DNA of 64,000 nt from Viscum album. Lineage: Eukaryota > Streptophyta > Magnoliopsida > Santalales > Viscaceae. Of the stretch, positions 36,509 through 47,675 are shown piece by piece; the stretch's first letter is position 1, and each line of letters opens with the position of its first letter. The translations under genes and the position numbers were made by a program. The notes under the pieces were generated by a model, which did no database searches, had not been told where the DNA came from, and worked only from the letters and a program-made list of their open reading frames with translations. The DNA lies in NCBI GenBank assembly GCA_963277665.1, contig OY728131.1, positions 1,390,378,688-1,390,442,687 of the forward strand. Direction: 5' to 3'.

Positions 36509-36749
36509 TATGTTTGTTTTTGATTCTTTCACAAGGGTGTGCGCATCCATCCATGGAGGACGCACATCGGTCTATTGCCTCGCATTCCCTCTTTCCAAAA
36601 GAGGGCGACATCCGTCACTTTTTCAGGGATGTTTTCTCCGTGATCGAAACGAGATGATGGGATGTCTGTTCTTCCTTCTTTGGATTCCTCCTTAGAAATT
36701 TTCACCTTGTACAGATATCCCTTATAGATTTAATACATTGTTCATGAAA
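36509..36749. other. GC-richer segment left of Tk2
   Basis: This short block differs sharply in composition from the AT-rich LTR to its left. It is the left side of the target of Tk2, whose right side continues at 47681. It holds two hairpins: TGTGCG....CGCACA (about 36538-36566) and CCCTCTT-TCCAA-AAGAGGG (36587-36605). A 61-codon plus frame (36510-36695) matches nothing recognisable. Confidence 0.5.
36587..36605. other. Small perfect hairpin
   Basis: CCCTCTTTCCAAAAGAGGG forms a 7-bp stem with a 5-base loop, 80 bp from the LTR-A breakpoint. Its role is unknown. Confidence 0.5.
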
Positions 36750-36754
36750 CTCTT
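36750..36754. repeat. Tk2 target site duplication, left copy
   Basis: CTCTT directly before the Tk2 LTR is identical to 47676-47680 after the other LTR. Confidence 0.9.
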
Positions 36755-39700
36755 TTTCATGACCCATCCAAGGGGGGCCCATGCCATGACTCCCCAAGCC
36801 CGCCTCCAATTGGCCAGGGGCTGGTGACCAGCACCGAGTAGGTATATTACTACATGGGAGGCATTTCCTATGAACCTATACACATGCACACATCTCTAAG
36901 CCCAAAAATGATGAAATATAAAAATCACTAAGGAACAAAATCCATGCATACAACTAAATCCAACCAATAAAGAACGAAAAAAAGTAATATATAGAAAGTA
37001 AACCGAGCCTGAATACAAGACCACCAAAAACAATAGTCTGAAAACTGCAATGCCCAACCTGTAATCACAACGAGGTACTAGGACTACTGCTTGTAGCCAA
37101 AGGAATGCCTCGGCCTTTAGGGAACTCAGATATCTTCGTCTTGTCCTTTTCCACCTTGATTCTATCCAAAGGTTTCTCGTCATCACATGAAACGACACGT
37201 GCGGGCAAAGCCCGTCCAGGGGTGAGTATAACAATACTCAGTAGAGGACCCCGAAAAACCCAAATCAAGTACACAAAGGAAATGGAATGTTATCTCTACA
37301 CAATATATGTCTACTAAACATATAATAGGGGATCACAATCCAGATAAAATCAAAACCCAACACTATAGTCTAGAGATAAGTCACAAAACTGCATACCCCC
37401 GCTAGGGATATAGTTTGATGATTTCCATGAAGTACTGGTTCCGAGAGAACACACTCCACGAGTATGGTAGCTCTGATGATGACCGTTTGATAAGTATTGT
37501 TCCTTGTGAAACGTCATGAGAGGTAGTTACACTTATTACGTGAGACACACACCTGAGTGGGATGATCATAATAGGTAGAAGCACTCATTATGGGAGACAC
37601 AGTCTAGAGTTGGAAGATCACGATAAACAGATGAGGATCAATGTCAGGGCCATGGAGGATACCAAAACTCATTCAGATTCTCTAGCTAGGTGATTCACCA
37701 TCTAGGTAGAGGATCAATGCCCAGTATATTTGGACATGTCGATGCCTGACTCTGCCAAGAGTTAGGAATTGATAGAGGAACTCGCTCCGGGCCTCTCAGA
37801 GAGATACCGACTCTATCACAGAATGTCCTACTAAAAGGATCATAATCCTATAAAGGAAACGATTCTTGAACTTCAACAGAATGGGATGAAGGGTCACTAA
37901 CCCAAATTAAATATGAACAAGATACGATGAACAAGAGGGCCATGCCATATTCCAAAAGGTACATGGCGTCTAGAAAAGTTACAGGTCGTGTTGTATGACC
38001 CTAGGTCATGCCCGTGTACTAAGGCTGGTTTTGTAAGACTAGTTGTGTAGAGAAGTGAGTACGTGGAATGTTGTACAATGTACAAGCTATGTCCGAGTGA
38101 CTGGGGTTTGCTCCCTGTATGGTGGATATGTGCCCGTACAAGGTCCTCAACCCGTGTAATCCAACCCGTGTAATTGGTACACGGGGTGACCTGTGTTACT
38201 GGACTCACCTAGCCAATTGATATAGTACAAGTTGCGTACTCAATCTCGTGTCCATGTATCCCTAGGATACATTCTGAGTCATGCGTATCCACCTCTATCT
38301 TTCCACGTAGATAGTACATGCCATGTCATCTGAAGCCGTGTAGTCCATCCTGTGTCTGTGTACCTACCAAATTACATACTGTGCATAAGGGGAAGTCCAA
38401 TAGGTCGTGTGACCAGGGTCACATGCCATGTGATTTGTCTTTGACCCCCTGAAACCCTAGCCACCACAGCATGTACTACACAGTGTGTTCTTCGGAGATA
38501 CACGCCATGTATTCTGGAAATTTCTCGAAATGTGAACCACCACCATCGTGCCTTCCGTGATGTACCATTTGTCGATCCGGCCATCCAATCGCCATGAAAC
38601 TCCCATGTGTTGGCCTCCATAAAACCACAAAGAAGATTCTGTAGTTTTTGGGCCTCTGATCTACTCCGATAACATGAAACGATCCACTAACGTGAAGAAC
38701 GCTCGAAGAATGGCCCTTCCCGATCCGGTCTGATTCATCGTCTTCTATCATCATTGCACCATTACAGGGTCGTTGTGGTGTCGTATCTTCAATTTGGGAT
38801 CATTTTGTCTCAAAACGGATGTGCAATGATCTGTTGTTCGTCTCCCCATGAAAAATGTGATGAACACACGAAAGAAAAAGGGGGAGGGAAAATACAATAA
38901 GCAAGTTGAGGAAGGAACCTCTTCCAACGATCGCCATGATGTGGATCTGCTCCTGTTAGTAGGATTAAATAGAGAAAAATAAAACAAAAACAATTCAACA
39001 TGGATCAATTACATGAATCATCCAATTAAAATGCTCCCTCAATAACTGATGAATCCCCAGATCCAATTGTTCGTGGTTGATCTGCATTCGTTGTTTAAAT
39101 CAAAAGCTGGGAAAGGAATTTAAATAACAAACCCCTACCTCAAGAAGGGATCAATCGTTGACAAAGGGACATGTTGTTTTCATTTTCGAGATATTTAAAC
39201 TTCATTGGTGTAGTGATTCATAGTTTCAATACTTCATTATTTGTCGCCAAGAGTTTTCTCCCATGCAACATGGATTTCCATAGAGTTTTCTCTCAATATT
39301 TTTCCAATGATCGACGTTCGATTATCCAAATAAAAAGGGAAATGTGTTTTGGAATTCAAAATATGTTGCATTATTAATGATTTGAGCTTTCCATTTCTGA
39401 GTCACTATCACATGGAATTTATTAACGAAACATCTGCCATGTTGCCTCAATGTAGCGGATGTATCCATAAAATAAACTTTGTAATTTATTTTATTTTATT
39501 TTACTAAAAACGCCCAAAAATTAACTTTTTCCCTCAACCCGCATTGGTCGAGGTTAAACTCATTCTTAGGTATAATCATCACCCCGGATGCAATAGTGTC
39601 CTTAGATTTTTAATCCATGCATCCATTTGGAAACCGCCACAACTGTGCACAAGTGCCAACTCACTTAACTTAAAAAAGTTCTAACCACCATTCCAGGATC

Positions 39701-39798
39701 ACCGGGCCTCAGAATGATGTGTTGTCTCTACTCCTGGTCTCGTAATAATTCCATATAATATTTAAAAATCAATACACTGAAAAATCTAAGTCACTACA
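36755..39798 (-). repeat. Tk2 left (3') LTR
   Basis: The end pair is TTTCATGACC at the outer side and CTACA at the inner side. It contains the stem-loop TGAGTAT-AACA-ATACTCA (37223-37240), a two-copy 52-bp tandem repeat (AGGTAG at 37521 and 37573), and a stretch rich in CCGTGTA words (about 37970-38480). Open frames reported inside it are antisense or short, have no family match and are not conserved as reading frames in the other LTR. Confidence 0.95.
37521..37628. repeat. 52-bp tandem repeat inside the Tk2 LTR
   Basis: Two units start AGGTAG at 37521 and 37573 and share TTA.G(T)GAGACAC and GA(T/A)GATCA.... The right LTR has the same pair at 45417 and 45469, again 52 bp apart. The duplication therefore predates the insertion. 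Confidence 0.75.
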
Positions 39799-39811
39799 TT
39801 CTCCCCACCTT
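39799..39811 (-). other. Tk2 polypurine tract
   Basis: The minus strand reads AAGGTGGGGAGAA directly before the LTR start TGTAG. The pol frame ends at the TAG formed by the first LTR bases. Confidence 0.85.
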
Positions 39812-39839
39812 GCGGATTTGCATCCTCGAAATGCCAAAA

Positions 39840-41110
39840 TAAGACTAGTCAAAAGGATGTGGGTACTGGGCACAGATTTGAACCCCCCGCTCCAACATGC
39901 TCTCCTCAAGATTCTTGTGTAGCCAACGAACGTGCACCAAGTGAATCGATCGCCCACGAAGGATCCTATATTTCTAGTCCTCTATTTCCATCAAGTACTC
40001 AGTAATGTTCACTTCATCCTCGATGTCCAGCTTTCCCCAGTTGATGACGTGTGATGGGTGATGCACGTACCTCCTCAGCTGCGACACATGGAAGACATCA
40101 TGTACCTGATGAAGTTGTGGTGGTAGAATTAGGTAGTACAACACCTCACAAACTCTGCACAGTATCTAGAATGGTCTGCTGAAACTCAGAGATAGCTTGT
40201 CACCCTGCCCAAATCTCTGTAACCCTCATCGAGGTGAGACCCGAAGAATGACATGGCCTCCCTCTTCGAACTCTAGAGGTCTCCATCATCTGTCAGCATA
40301 AGACTTCTACTAGCTCTGTGCAGTCTGCATTCACTCTTAGATGATCTACAACTTCAAAATGGTAGCTTGCACAAACTCTGGACCCAAGAGTGCTAACTGC
40401 CCGGGGTCGGTCCAGCAAAGTGCTGACATGTAATGTATTCTATATAAGGTCATGAATGGTGCCATACCAATGGTGGAGTTATATCTATAGTTGTATGAAA
40501 ACTTCACAAGTGTTTGGTGGTCCTCCCAACTATGTCCAAATTCCATGATACTAGCTCGCAACATATCCTCCATGATCTGAATGGTCCTCTCCATCAGACC
40601 ATATTCTGGGGGATGAAACGTTGTGCTAAGGCATAGCTAGGTCTCAAAGGCCTCCTACAATCCATTCCACCATTGGGATATAAATACGGCTTCTCAGTCT
40701 ACGACTATTGTTGAAGGGACTCCATGAATCCGGACTATCTACTACACGTAGATGCATCCCAATCTCTCTATGTAACTCTACTCCCTTATAGCTAGGAAGT
40801 GGGACAACTTGTTGAGTCGGTCAATGATCACCCAGATGGAATCATGCCCCTTGAGCATTTGTGGTTATATTGTCATGAAGTCCATTGATATTCCATCCCA
40901 CTTCCACTATAGAACTTCCAGGGGTGAGCCAATTCCGCTGGAACCTCGTGCTCAACCATCACTTATTGGCATGTGAGGCAACAGAAAGTGAAGTCTACTA
41001 CTTCCTTATTCAGGCCTGACCACCAAAACTATCGTCGAAGATCTGGGAACAACTTTTCCAATCCACAAAGTACCTCCAAGGGGGATGTATAAAACTTAAT
41101 CAGGACCTCC
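39840..41110 (-). pseudogene. Tk2 integrase with chromodomain-like tail
   Basis: Read on the minus strand from 41040 down: KEVVDFTFCCLTCQ (zinc-binding end), SMDFM with the first catalytic Asp, SIWVIIDRLNKLSHFLAI, then IHGVPSTIVVD with the second Asp, and MERTIQIMEDMLRASIMEFG with the catalytic Glu. The latter opens an intact 82-codon stretch (40594-40346) that includes MAPFMTLYR and LLGPEFVQAT. Then come FGQGDKLSLSFSRPF, VFHVSQLRRYVHHPSHVI and, after a TAG at 39974-39976, KYRILRGRSIHLVHVRWLHK ending in YPHPFD. That tail is the diverged chromodomain of Tekay-type elements. Several frameshifts and stops lie between the blocks. Confidence 0.92.
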
Positions 41111-41389
41111 TCCTATAACGCTACTTGTACAAAAGTGCATCTTATGAAAAGAAGTATGTGCTCCCCACCTTGTGAATATCCATCAAGAGCATGTATGGTG
41201 GATAACTGAGCATGTAAAGCCACATAGTTGACATCTCCTAGTTGTGCCTCCCTAAACCATTGTAAGATTGGAAGCGTGACAACTATCGACTGTAGGTATG
41301 TTTTATCCCCTGTGTCCATGAAGGATAACTGTATCACGACTAACTGATCTATCACCTCACTCAACAGCAATGATCTTGACCATTTTCAT
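41111..41389 (-). pseudogene. Tk2 RNase H to integrase linker
   Basis: An intact stretch of 85 codons (41370-41113) lies between RNase H and integrase. It begins MLLSEVIDQLVVIQLSFMD and corresponds to the LxxLxxLxLE...-type tether with an IxxAQxxD-like block, here FREAQLGD. It has no catalytic motif of its own. Confidence 0.75.
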
Positions 41390-41790
41390 AGAGAATCTTC
41401 CACCTTGTTCCCCTTCACAGAAGTATAGATGATCTTGAAATCATAAACCTGGAGGAACTCTAGACAATTCATCTGCCTTAGATTCAGATCTTTATATGAA
41501 AAGATGTACTTGAGGCTCTTTTGGTCAGAGTAGATGATGAACTACTCACCCATAAGGAAGTGTCGCTACATATTCAATTAAAATACTACCACAGCCTACT
41601 CGAGATCATGGGTCGCATAGTTCTTCTCATGTGGCCTAAGCTGGTCTGAACTATAAGCAATCACTGCCTGCCTTTGAATTAAGACACATCCAAGCACAAT
41701 CCCTGATGCGTCGCAAAAAACCATGTACTCGACACCCACCTCCAGCAATCTCAACATTGGAGTGCTCCTAATACTATGTCTCAACCACTC
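41390..41790 (-). pseudogene. Tk2 RNase H
   Basis: The open stretch 41784-41596 includes [16 protein letters not shown], then [20 protein letters not shown]. After two stops the reading continues IIYSDQKSLKYIFSYKDLN, LRQMNCLEFLQVYDFKIIY and finally VEDSL-stop-K, where the family has VADALSRK. The stop is TGA in the place of an Arg CGA, as expected from C-to-T decay. It follows the RT and precedes the integrase, as in all gypsy polyproteins. Confidence 0.92.
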
Positions 41791-41829
41791 TAAATCCTAC
41801 TGGAACTTCTCCATCCACATGAACGGTTT

Positions 41830-42790
41830 CCCCTTCCTGGACAAGGCCTTCATCGGTGCTACTATTCTAGAGAAATCACGGATGAATCTCTGGTAATATC
41901 CTACCAACCTAAGGAAGCTCCGCACCGCATTCACACTCCGAGGTGGCTCCCATGCTAACACAGCATCCACCTTGGATGGGTCTATAGCTACTCCATTTAC
42001 TGAGATGACATTTCCTAGAAAGTGGACCTCATGAATCCATAACTAGTACTTTGAGAGGTTCCCATAAAGATGGATCTCCCGATGTGCATCTAGGTGTCTT
42101 GTGTGCTCCTCCTATAACGCTGAGAACACAAGGATTTCGTCGATGAAGAACACTATGAACCTATCCAAGTATGATTGAACGTTCCAGTTCATCATTTCGA
42201 TGAACACCGTGGGGACGTTCGTCACACCGAAAGGCATCACCAAGTACTTATAGTAACTGTAACACCATCTTAAAGCCGTCTTCGTTATATCCTCTCCCCG
42301 AACTCGTAAATGATGATAAAAAGATCAATGTTTATCCTCTAAGAATCATATTTTTCCTCTTAGCTGATCGAAGAGGTCATCGATTCCCAGTAGTGGATAC
42401 TTATTCTTCACCGTCACCTGGTTTAGGAAACGGTAATCCATGCACAACCTTAGACTCTTGTCAGCATTCTTGAAAAACAAGACTAGGGTCTCCTAGGGTG
42501 AAACACTAGGTCTTATGAAACCCTAGATCTACAAATCCTCCAACTACACCATCATCTCTCGAAGCTCTATGGGAGCCATCCAATATGTTGACGAGGAAAT
42601 CAGGGTTGTCCCGGGGTGTAAGTCGATGCAGAATTCGATTTCCCGGTGGAGAGGTAATCTTGGAACATCTTCGGGAAAGACGTCCTTGTACGACGCCCAT
42701 ACTGCTGGGAATTGGGAGCTCACAGAATCTACTACTTCGAGGGTAATGATAGTCATCTCATGATTAATTGACTGCACCCTCTTATGCATG
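41830..42790 (-). pseudogene. Tk2 reverse transcriptase
   Basis: On the minus strand, 42789-42544 is open and contains YKDVFPEDVPRLPLHREIEF and YWMAPIELREM, the family start (F.DVFPEDLPGLPP.REVEF, YRMAPAEL). Further blocks are [104 protein letters not shown] and APMKALSRKGKPFMW. The catalytic FIDD has become FIDE (42136-42147), replacing the second metal-binding Asp by Glu. Stops are few, but two or three frame shifts occur near 42480 and 42330. The order and spacing are those of an ordinary Tekay RT. Confidence 0.94.
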
Positions 42791-43160
42791 ATACCATTCT
42801 GTGCATCTTGGGTCTCCTTTTCTCCAATAAAGGAAAACCGCGTTCCATCATGGCATACACACCATACTATTTACCTAAAACAAACAATCTAGGCATATAA
42901 CGAATATAACCAATCCTTACCGAGAATGTCATCGTAATGCCTCAATGCTACAACCAAGAGGTTCCAACCAAAACACTTGCCACCAAGTGTAAGATCACAC
43001 TGTCTCTAAAGGTGTGTGATCATTGAGTCTCCTCACTTAGGTGTCCCCAAGCGTAAGGATTGAGTCAACAATTCAACCAGAATCTTAAGGATTCGCACAA
43101 GACATGTGGTGATGACAAAATGATTGGAACCTGTGTCTATAGGTATGGATGCTAAGGTAG
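42791..43160 (-). pseudogene. Tk2 aspartic protease
   Basis: The minus strand reads IPIDTGSNHFVI with the catalytic DTGS at 43126-43137 intact. It is followed by CDLTLGGKCFGWNLLVVALR, DDILGKDWLYSLYA and, after stops, TRFSFIGEKETQ. The family pattern is LIDTGSTHSFI, C.L......DL, DVILGMDWL, then V.F.(L/P).G..F.F.G. The protease is directly followed by the RT start at 42789. Two in-frame stops are present. Confidence 0.88.
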
Positions 43161-43379
43161 ATAAGACACAGATCATACCTCATATCATTCATGGAGTCCC
43201 AGGGTCGTACACCTCAACTGCATGTGGCTATCCACGCCCCTATCCCCTAGCTCCCTAAGCCTGGTGCGGACCTCCTAGGGGTGGTGGTTGATGTAGATCT
43301 AAGCGTCTGCCACCACATGTAGCTCTTGCTGCTCCTCTTCCACGTCCACCGCCCGGCGGGATGGTCTTCTCCATTACTT

Positions 43380-44365
43380 TCATCTACCATGGTGGACCAT
43401 CCACAGCTTCTTTGTCAGTTTCTTGACGTGTCAGACAATCTCTAGCGAGATTTTCCCTACCATCGCATGCGTAGAACCACTTCTCCCTAGGATGAATGGA
43501 TCCATCGTTATAGCTCGGGACTGTAGATCCCCAATCCTGCATCCTCCTCTGAGGTCTCTCATGTCATGATCCCTGTATCTGACGTCAGTTCCCTACTGCC
43601 AAGGTCTCTCCACCTGTCTGCCTACTGCTGACTTTCATCGGCTGTCTCTGATCTGTCAAGAATCTCTCGGTCACCAAAGCCCTCTCCAGTACTCCATCAT
43701 AAGTAAAAATGCATAGAGGCATGACAATAGCTTAGATGTCTCATCATAGGCCTCGCTCGATGTTTTGAGCTATGAAGTACGGATCAGTAACCATATCCAT
43801 CGAGTACCGAGTAAGGTTGTTGAACCAAGATGATTAGTCATCTACGTCACACTACCACGTTGTATATGAAAAGATTATGGATGCATACGTGTATTAGCGT
43901 AACCTGAGAGAACTCCAATATGAAGAATCTCTTGAACTTTGTCCATGAAAACGTCTCTTCATCATGAGTCTGTATGTTCAGAATCCACCATCATCCCACC
44001 AAACCCGGAAGAATGCTCACCACTAGGATCACTATCTGGTCTGTTGGTTTCCTCACTAGACAGAAAAATCTAGTCACCACCTCAAGCCAGTCCTATACTG
44101 CCTGAGGTTTGGGTTAGCCATAGAACCTAAGGGGTATCTGTCACTAGAACTCATGGAGCATGCTAAGCATGTGATCCTCATTGTTCGGTACTACAGGTAC
44201 TATGGGCTACTCCACTGGTGGTGGCATTGCAGGTGCACCACCTAGTGGAAAATCCAGGGGAACTGGTCCTTATTTCGAAGCCTCGCCACTGAAGGGGTCA
44301 TCCTCATGATTGTGTTGCTGCATCATGGTGGGTATGCGTCGTGGAGGAATCCTGTAAGGAAACAT
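43380..44365 (-). pseudogene. Tk2 gag
   Basis: The likely start codon is at 44365-44363, giving MFPYRIPPRRIPTMMQQHNH, then a proline-rich segment and AV-stop-DWLEVVTRFFCLVRKPTDQI (AVEDWI...F....C....K), and FSWTKFKRFFILEFSQ (W..F...F...Y). At 43475-43436 the frame reads WFYACDGRENLARDCLTR, a CCHC knuckle (C..CG..GH....C) whose first Cys and His are altered. Many stops interrupt it. Gag would have formed the particle around the RNA. The region 43160-43380, between knuckle and protease, is rich in Gly, Arg and Pro codons, as is usual. Confidence 0.8.
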
Positions 44366-44634
44366 GATGTACCATGGTCAATAAGTATATCTAGATAGAT
44401 GACACCGAGAATATGGAAAACACAACCCATTCCTATAATATGCATGTGTAATTTTCCCACAACTATTGTTTTCATGTACTGATTCAAAAACATGTTATTA
44501 GAGTCTTGGTGTATGGATATGTCATTCGCTGCACCAACACTGGAGTCTCTGGCCTAAAATCTGAGCATGAAACACTAAACACTGTTGCCGTAAACAAATC
44601 TCACATACTCTTTGTCCAAAGGTAGAACTGACCA
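44366..44634 (-). other. Tk2 untranslated leader
   Basis: This is about 270 bp between the primer site and the presumed gag start. No open frame or other feature is visible. Confidence 0.6.
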
Positions 44635-44646
44635 GCTCTGATACCA
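44635..44646 (-). other. Tk2 primer binding site (tRNA-iMet)
   Basis: The plus strand GCTCTGATACCA is the exact complement of TGGTATCAGAGC, the plant iMet primer site. Three bases separate it from the LTR edge at 44650. Confidence 0.95.
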
Positions 44647-44649
44647 CTC

Positions 44650-47600
44650 TATCACGACCTATCCTAGTAGGGTCCACGCCATGACTCCCCATGCCCACCT
44701 CTAATAGGCCAGGGGCCGGTGACTAGCACCGAGTAGGCATATTACTACATGGGAGGAATTTCCTAAGAACCTGTACACACGCACACATCTCCAAGCCCAC
44801 AAATGAATAACTTTAAAAACCACTATGGAACAAAATGCATGCATACAACTAAACCCAACCAACAAAGTAGGATGTAATGTAATGTACTGAATGTAAACTG
44901 GGCCAGAATACAAGACCACCAAAAACAAGAGTCTGAAAACTACAAAGTCTAACCTGTAAACACAATGAGGTACTGCGACTGCTGCTCATAGCCGAAGGAA
45001 TGCCTCAGCCTGTAGGGAACATAGAAAGCTCAGTCATGTCCTTGTCTGCCCTGGACTCTGTCAAAAGGCTGCTCATCTTCACAAGACATGAAACATGTGG
45101 GCAAAGCCCGTGTAGGGATGAGTATAACAATACTCAATAGAGGACCCCGAAAAACACAAAGAAAGTACACAAAGGAAAGGTATAGTCCACTCTACAAAAT
45201 ATATTTCTACTGAACATATAATAGGATATCACAATCTAGATATACTCAAAACCCAGACCAATAGTATAGAGACAAGTCACACAACTGCATACCCCCTCTT
45301 GGGATTCTGGTCTAAGATTTCCACGAAGTACTCATTCTGTGAGAACACACTCCATGAGTCTGGTAGCTCTAATTATGTTCATCCAAGAAGTACTATTCAT
45401 CGGGAAATGTTAGAAGAGGTAGTTACACTCATTACATGAGACAAACTCATGAGTGGGAAGATCACGATAGGTAGAAGCACTAATTATGGGAGACACACTC
45501 CTAAGTAGGAAGATCACGATACAAAGATGATGATCACTGCCTAGGCGATGGTGAATACCGAGACTCATTTGGATTCACCAACTAGGTGATTCACTATCTA
45601 GGTAGAGGATTAATGATCCGTAGAGTTGGTCAAATCGATGCTTGACTCTACATGTGGTCTGGAAAGGATAGAGGATCTCCCTCCAGGCCTCTCAAAGGGA
45701 TATCAACTCTATCATAGAATGTCCTGCTAAAGGAATCATACTAATTTAGAAGGAAACAATGCCTGACCATTAGGGTAATCAGAAGAAGGGGAACTAAGAC
45801 AAATGAATTATGTCCATGATACTATGAACTAGAGGGTCAAGCCGTTTTACAAAAAGTACACTGCGTGTAAAAAAGTTACACGAAGTGTTTTTTGACTTCA
45901 GGTACTGCCTGGGTACAATGGCTTGTGTCGTAAGGCTGGTCATGTAGAAAAGTGAGTACATGGCATGGAGTACGGTGTACACGCTGAGTCCGAGTGACTG
46001 GTGTTGGCCCTGTGTATGCTGGCCATGTGCCCGTACATGGTCTTCAAACCGTGTACTTCAACCTATGTAATTGGTACACAGGGTAACCCTCGTTACTGGC
46101 CTCGCCTGGCCGTGTGATGGAGTACATGTCATGTACTCCATCCCATGTCTGTGTATCCTTGGGATACATGCCATGTCCCACGTATCTGCTTCTGTCATCC
46201 AATATAGAGATTACATATCATGTCGTCTGAAGTCATGTAGTCCATCCCAGGTAGATTTACCTTCGAAAATACATGTCGAGATTTAGGGGAAGTCCAACAG
46301 GCCGTGTGACTCCTCTTTGTCCCCCCAAAACCCTAGTCTCTGATGTCGGTACTACTCAATTTGTTCTTTAAAAGACACACGCCGTGAATTATATAAATTT
46401 TCAGTAACACAAACCTCTACTATCATGCCTTCTGTAATGTCTCGTTCCTTGATACGGTCGTCTGATCACCATGAAACTCCCAGGTTTTGGTCACTCCAAC
46501 ACCTGAAGCTAATTCTATTGTTTTCAGAAATTTGAGTGTCTCCGAAAATTTGCATCGATCCACCCATGAAAAGAACACTCGAAGAATGAACCATCCTTAT
46601 CTGGTCAGATTCATCATCCACCATCATCATCGCCCCTCCACAAGGTCTTTGAGGTTTCAAATCATCAATTTCGGATTTTTACATCATAAAATAGATGCAC
46701 AATGATCCATTGTTCGTTTCCCTATGAAGAATGTGATGAACTCGCGAAATAAAAAGGGGGAGGAAAAATCAAATAAGCAAATCGAGGAACGAACCTCCAC
46801 CATCATTCACCACGTCATTGATTTCCTCATGTTAGTAGGCTTAATTGGAGCAGAATCAAACAAAAGCAATTCAACATTGATCAATTCCTTGAATCATCCC
46901 AATAAAACCCTCCTGCAAGAATGTATGAATCCGTGGATCAACTTGTTCTTGGTTGATCTGCGTTCGTCGTTTAAATAAAAAGTGGGGAAAAGAATTTAAA
47001 TAACAAACCCCTACCTCAAGAAGGTACCAATCACTGATGGAGGGTCACATTTACATCTTTGTCAAGATCCTTCAACTTTATTGGTGAAATTATTTTCATC
47101 TTTGATCTGTCATTGTTCGCCACAAAGAGTTTTCTCCAAAGTGCCACAGATTTTCCAATGAGGTTTCTCTAAATAATCTGCCAACGATCGACGTTCGATT
47201 ATCCCAATAAAAAGGGAAACATGTTTTGGCATTCAAAATACGCTGCGGTAATAATGAGTCTAGCTTTACATTTCTGGGTCATTATAAGGAGGCATTTATT
47301 AAAGAAACAGCTTCCCCATCACCATGTTGCGTCAGATTTTTCCACAAAATAAAATTTTCCATTTATTTTATTTTATTTGACTAAAAACGTCTGAAAATTA
47401 ACTTTTTACCTCGACCTGTTCCGGTCAAGGTTAAACCCATTATTATGTAAAGACGTCGTCACGGATGCAATGGTGCCCTCAGATTTTCAATCTGGGAATC
47501 CGATTGAAATCTATCATAACCGTGCCCAAGTGACGACTCACATTACATTAAAAAGTTTGAGTCACCATTCTGTGATGATCGGGCCTCGAAATGATGTGTT

Positions 47601-47675
47601 GTGTCTACACCTGGACTTTTAATTATTCCATATAATATTTAAAAAACAATACGTGGAAAAATATAAGGTACTACA
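44650..47675 (-). repeat. Tk2 right (5') LTR
   Basis: It is homologous to 36755-39798 over its full length, starting TATCACGACC and ending CTACA. It keeps the stem-loop (45118 on) and the 52-bp tandem pair (45417, 45469). Many differences from the left copy are C/T or G/A. Open frames within it (for example 46724-46978 and 46487-46705) are not conserved in the left LTR and are not called as genes. Confidence 0.95.

Larger units (their letters stand above)
36755..47675 (-). mobile_element. Tk2: structurally complete Tekay-like Ty3/gypsy chromovirus
   Basis: A 10,921 bp element has LTRs of 3,044 bp (36755-39798) and 3,026 bp (44650-47675), a perfect 5-bp target duplication CTCTT, an exact iMet primer site and a clear polypurine tract. 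A minus-strand interior of 4,851 bp has gag, protease, RT, RNase H, integrase and a chromodomain-like tail in gypsy order. LTR termini in element orientation are TGTAG...GTGATA (from GTGACA). In a 123-bp stretch at the LTR start I counted 13 differences between LTRs, 9 of them transitions. The polyprotein is broken by many stops and frameshifts, so the element is dead but far younger than Tk1. It is much richer in G and C than its AT-rich surroundings. Confidence 0.96.

Noticed and set aside
37105..39377. Several open frames of 60-103 codons on both strands inside the Tk2 left LTR
   Set aside because: They fall within a non-coding LTR, overlap one another on opposite strands, and are not kept open in the matching part of the right LTR.
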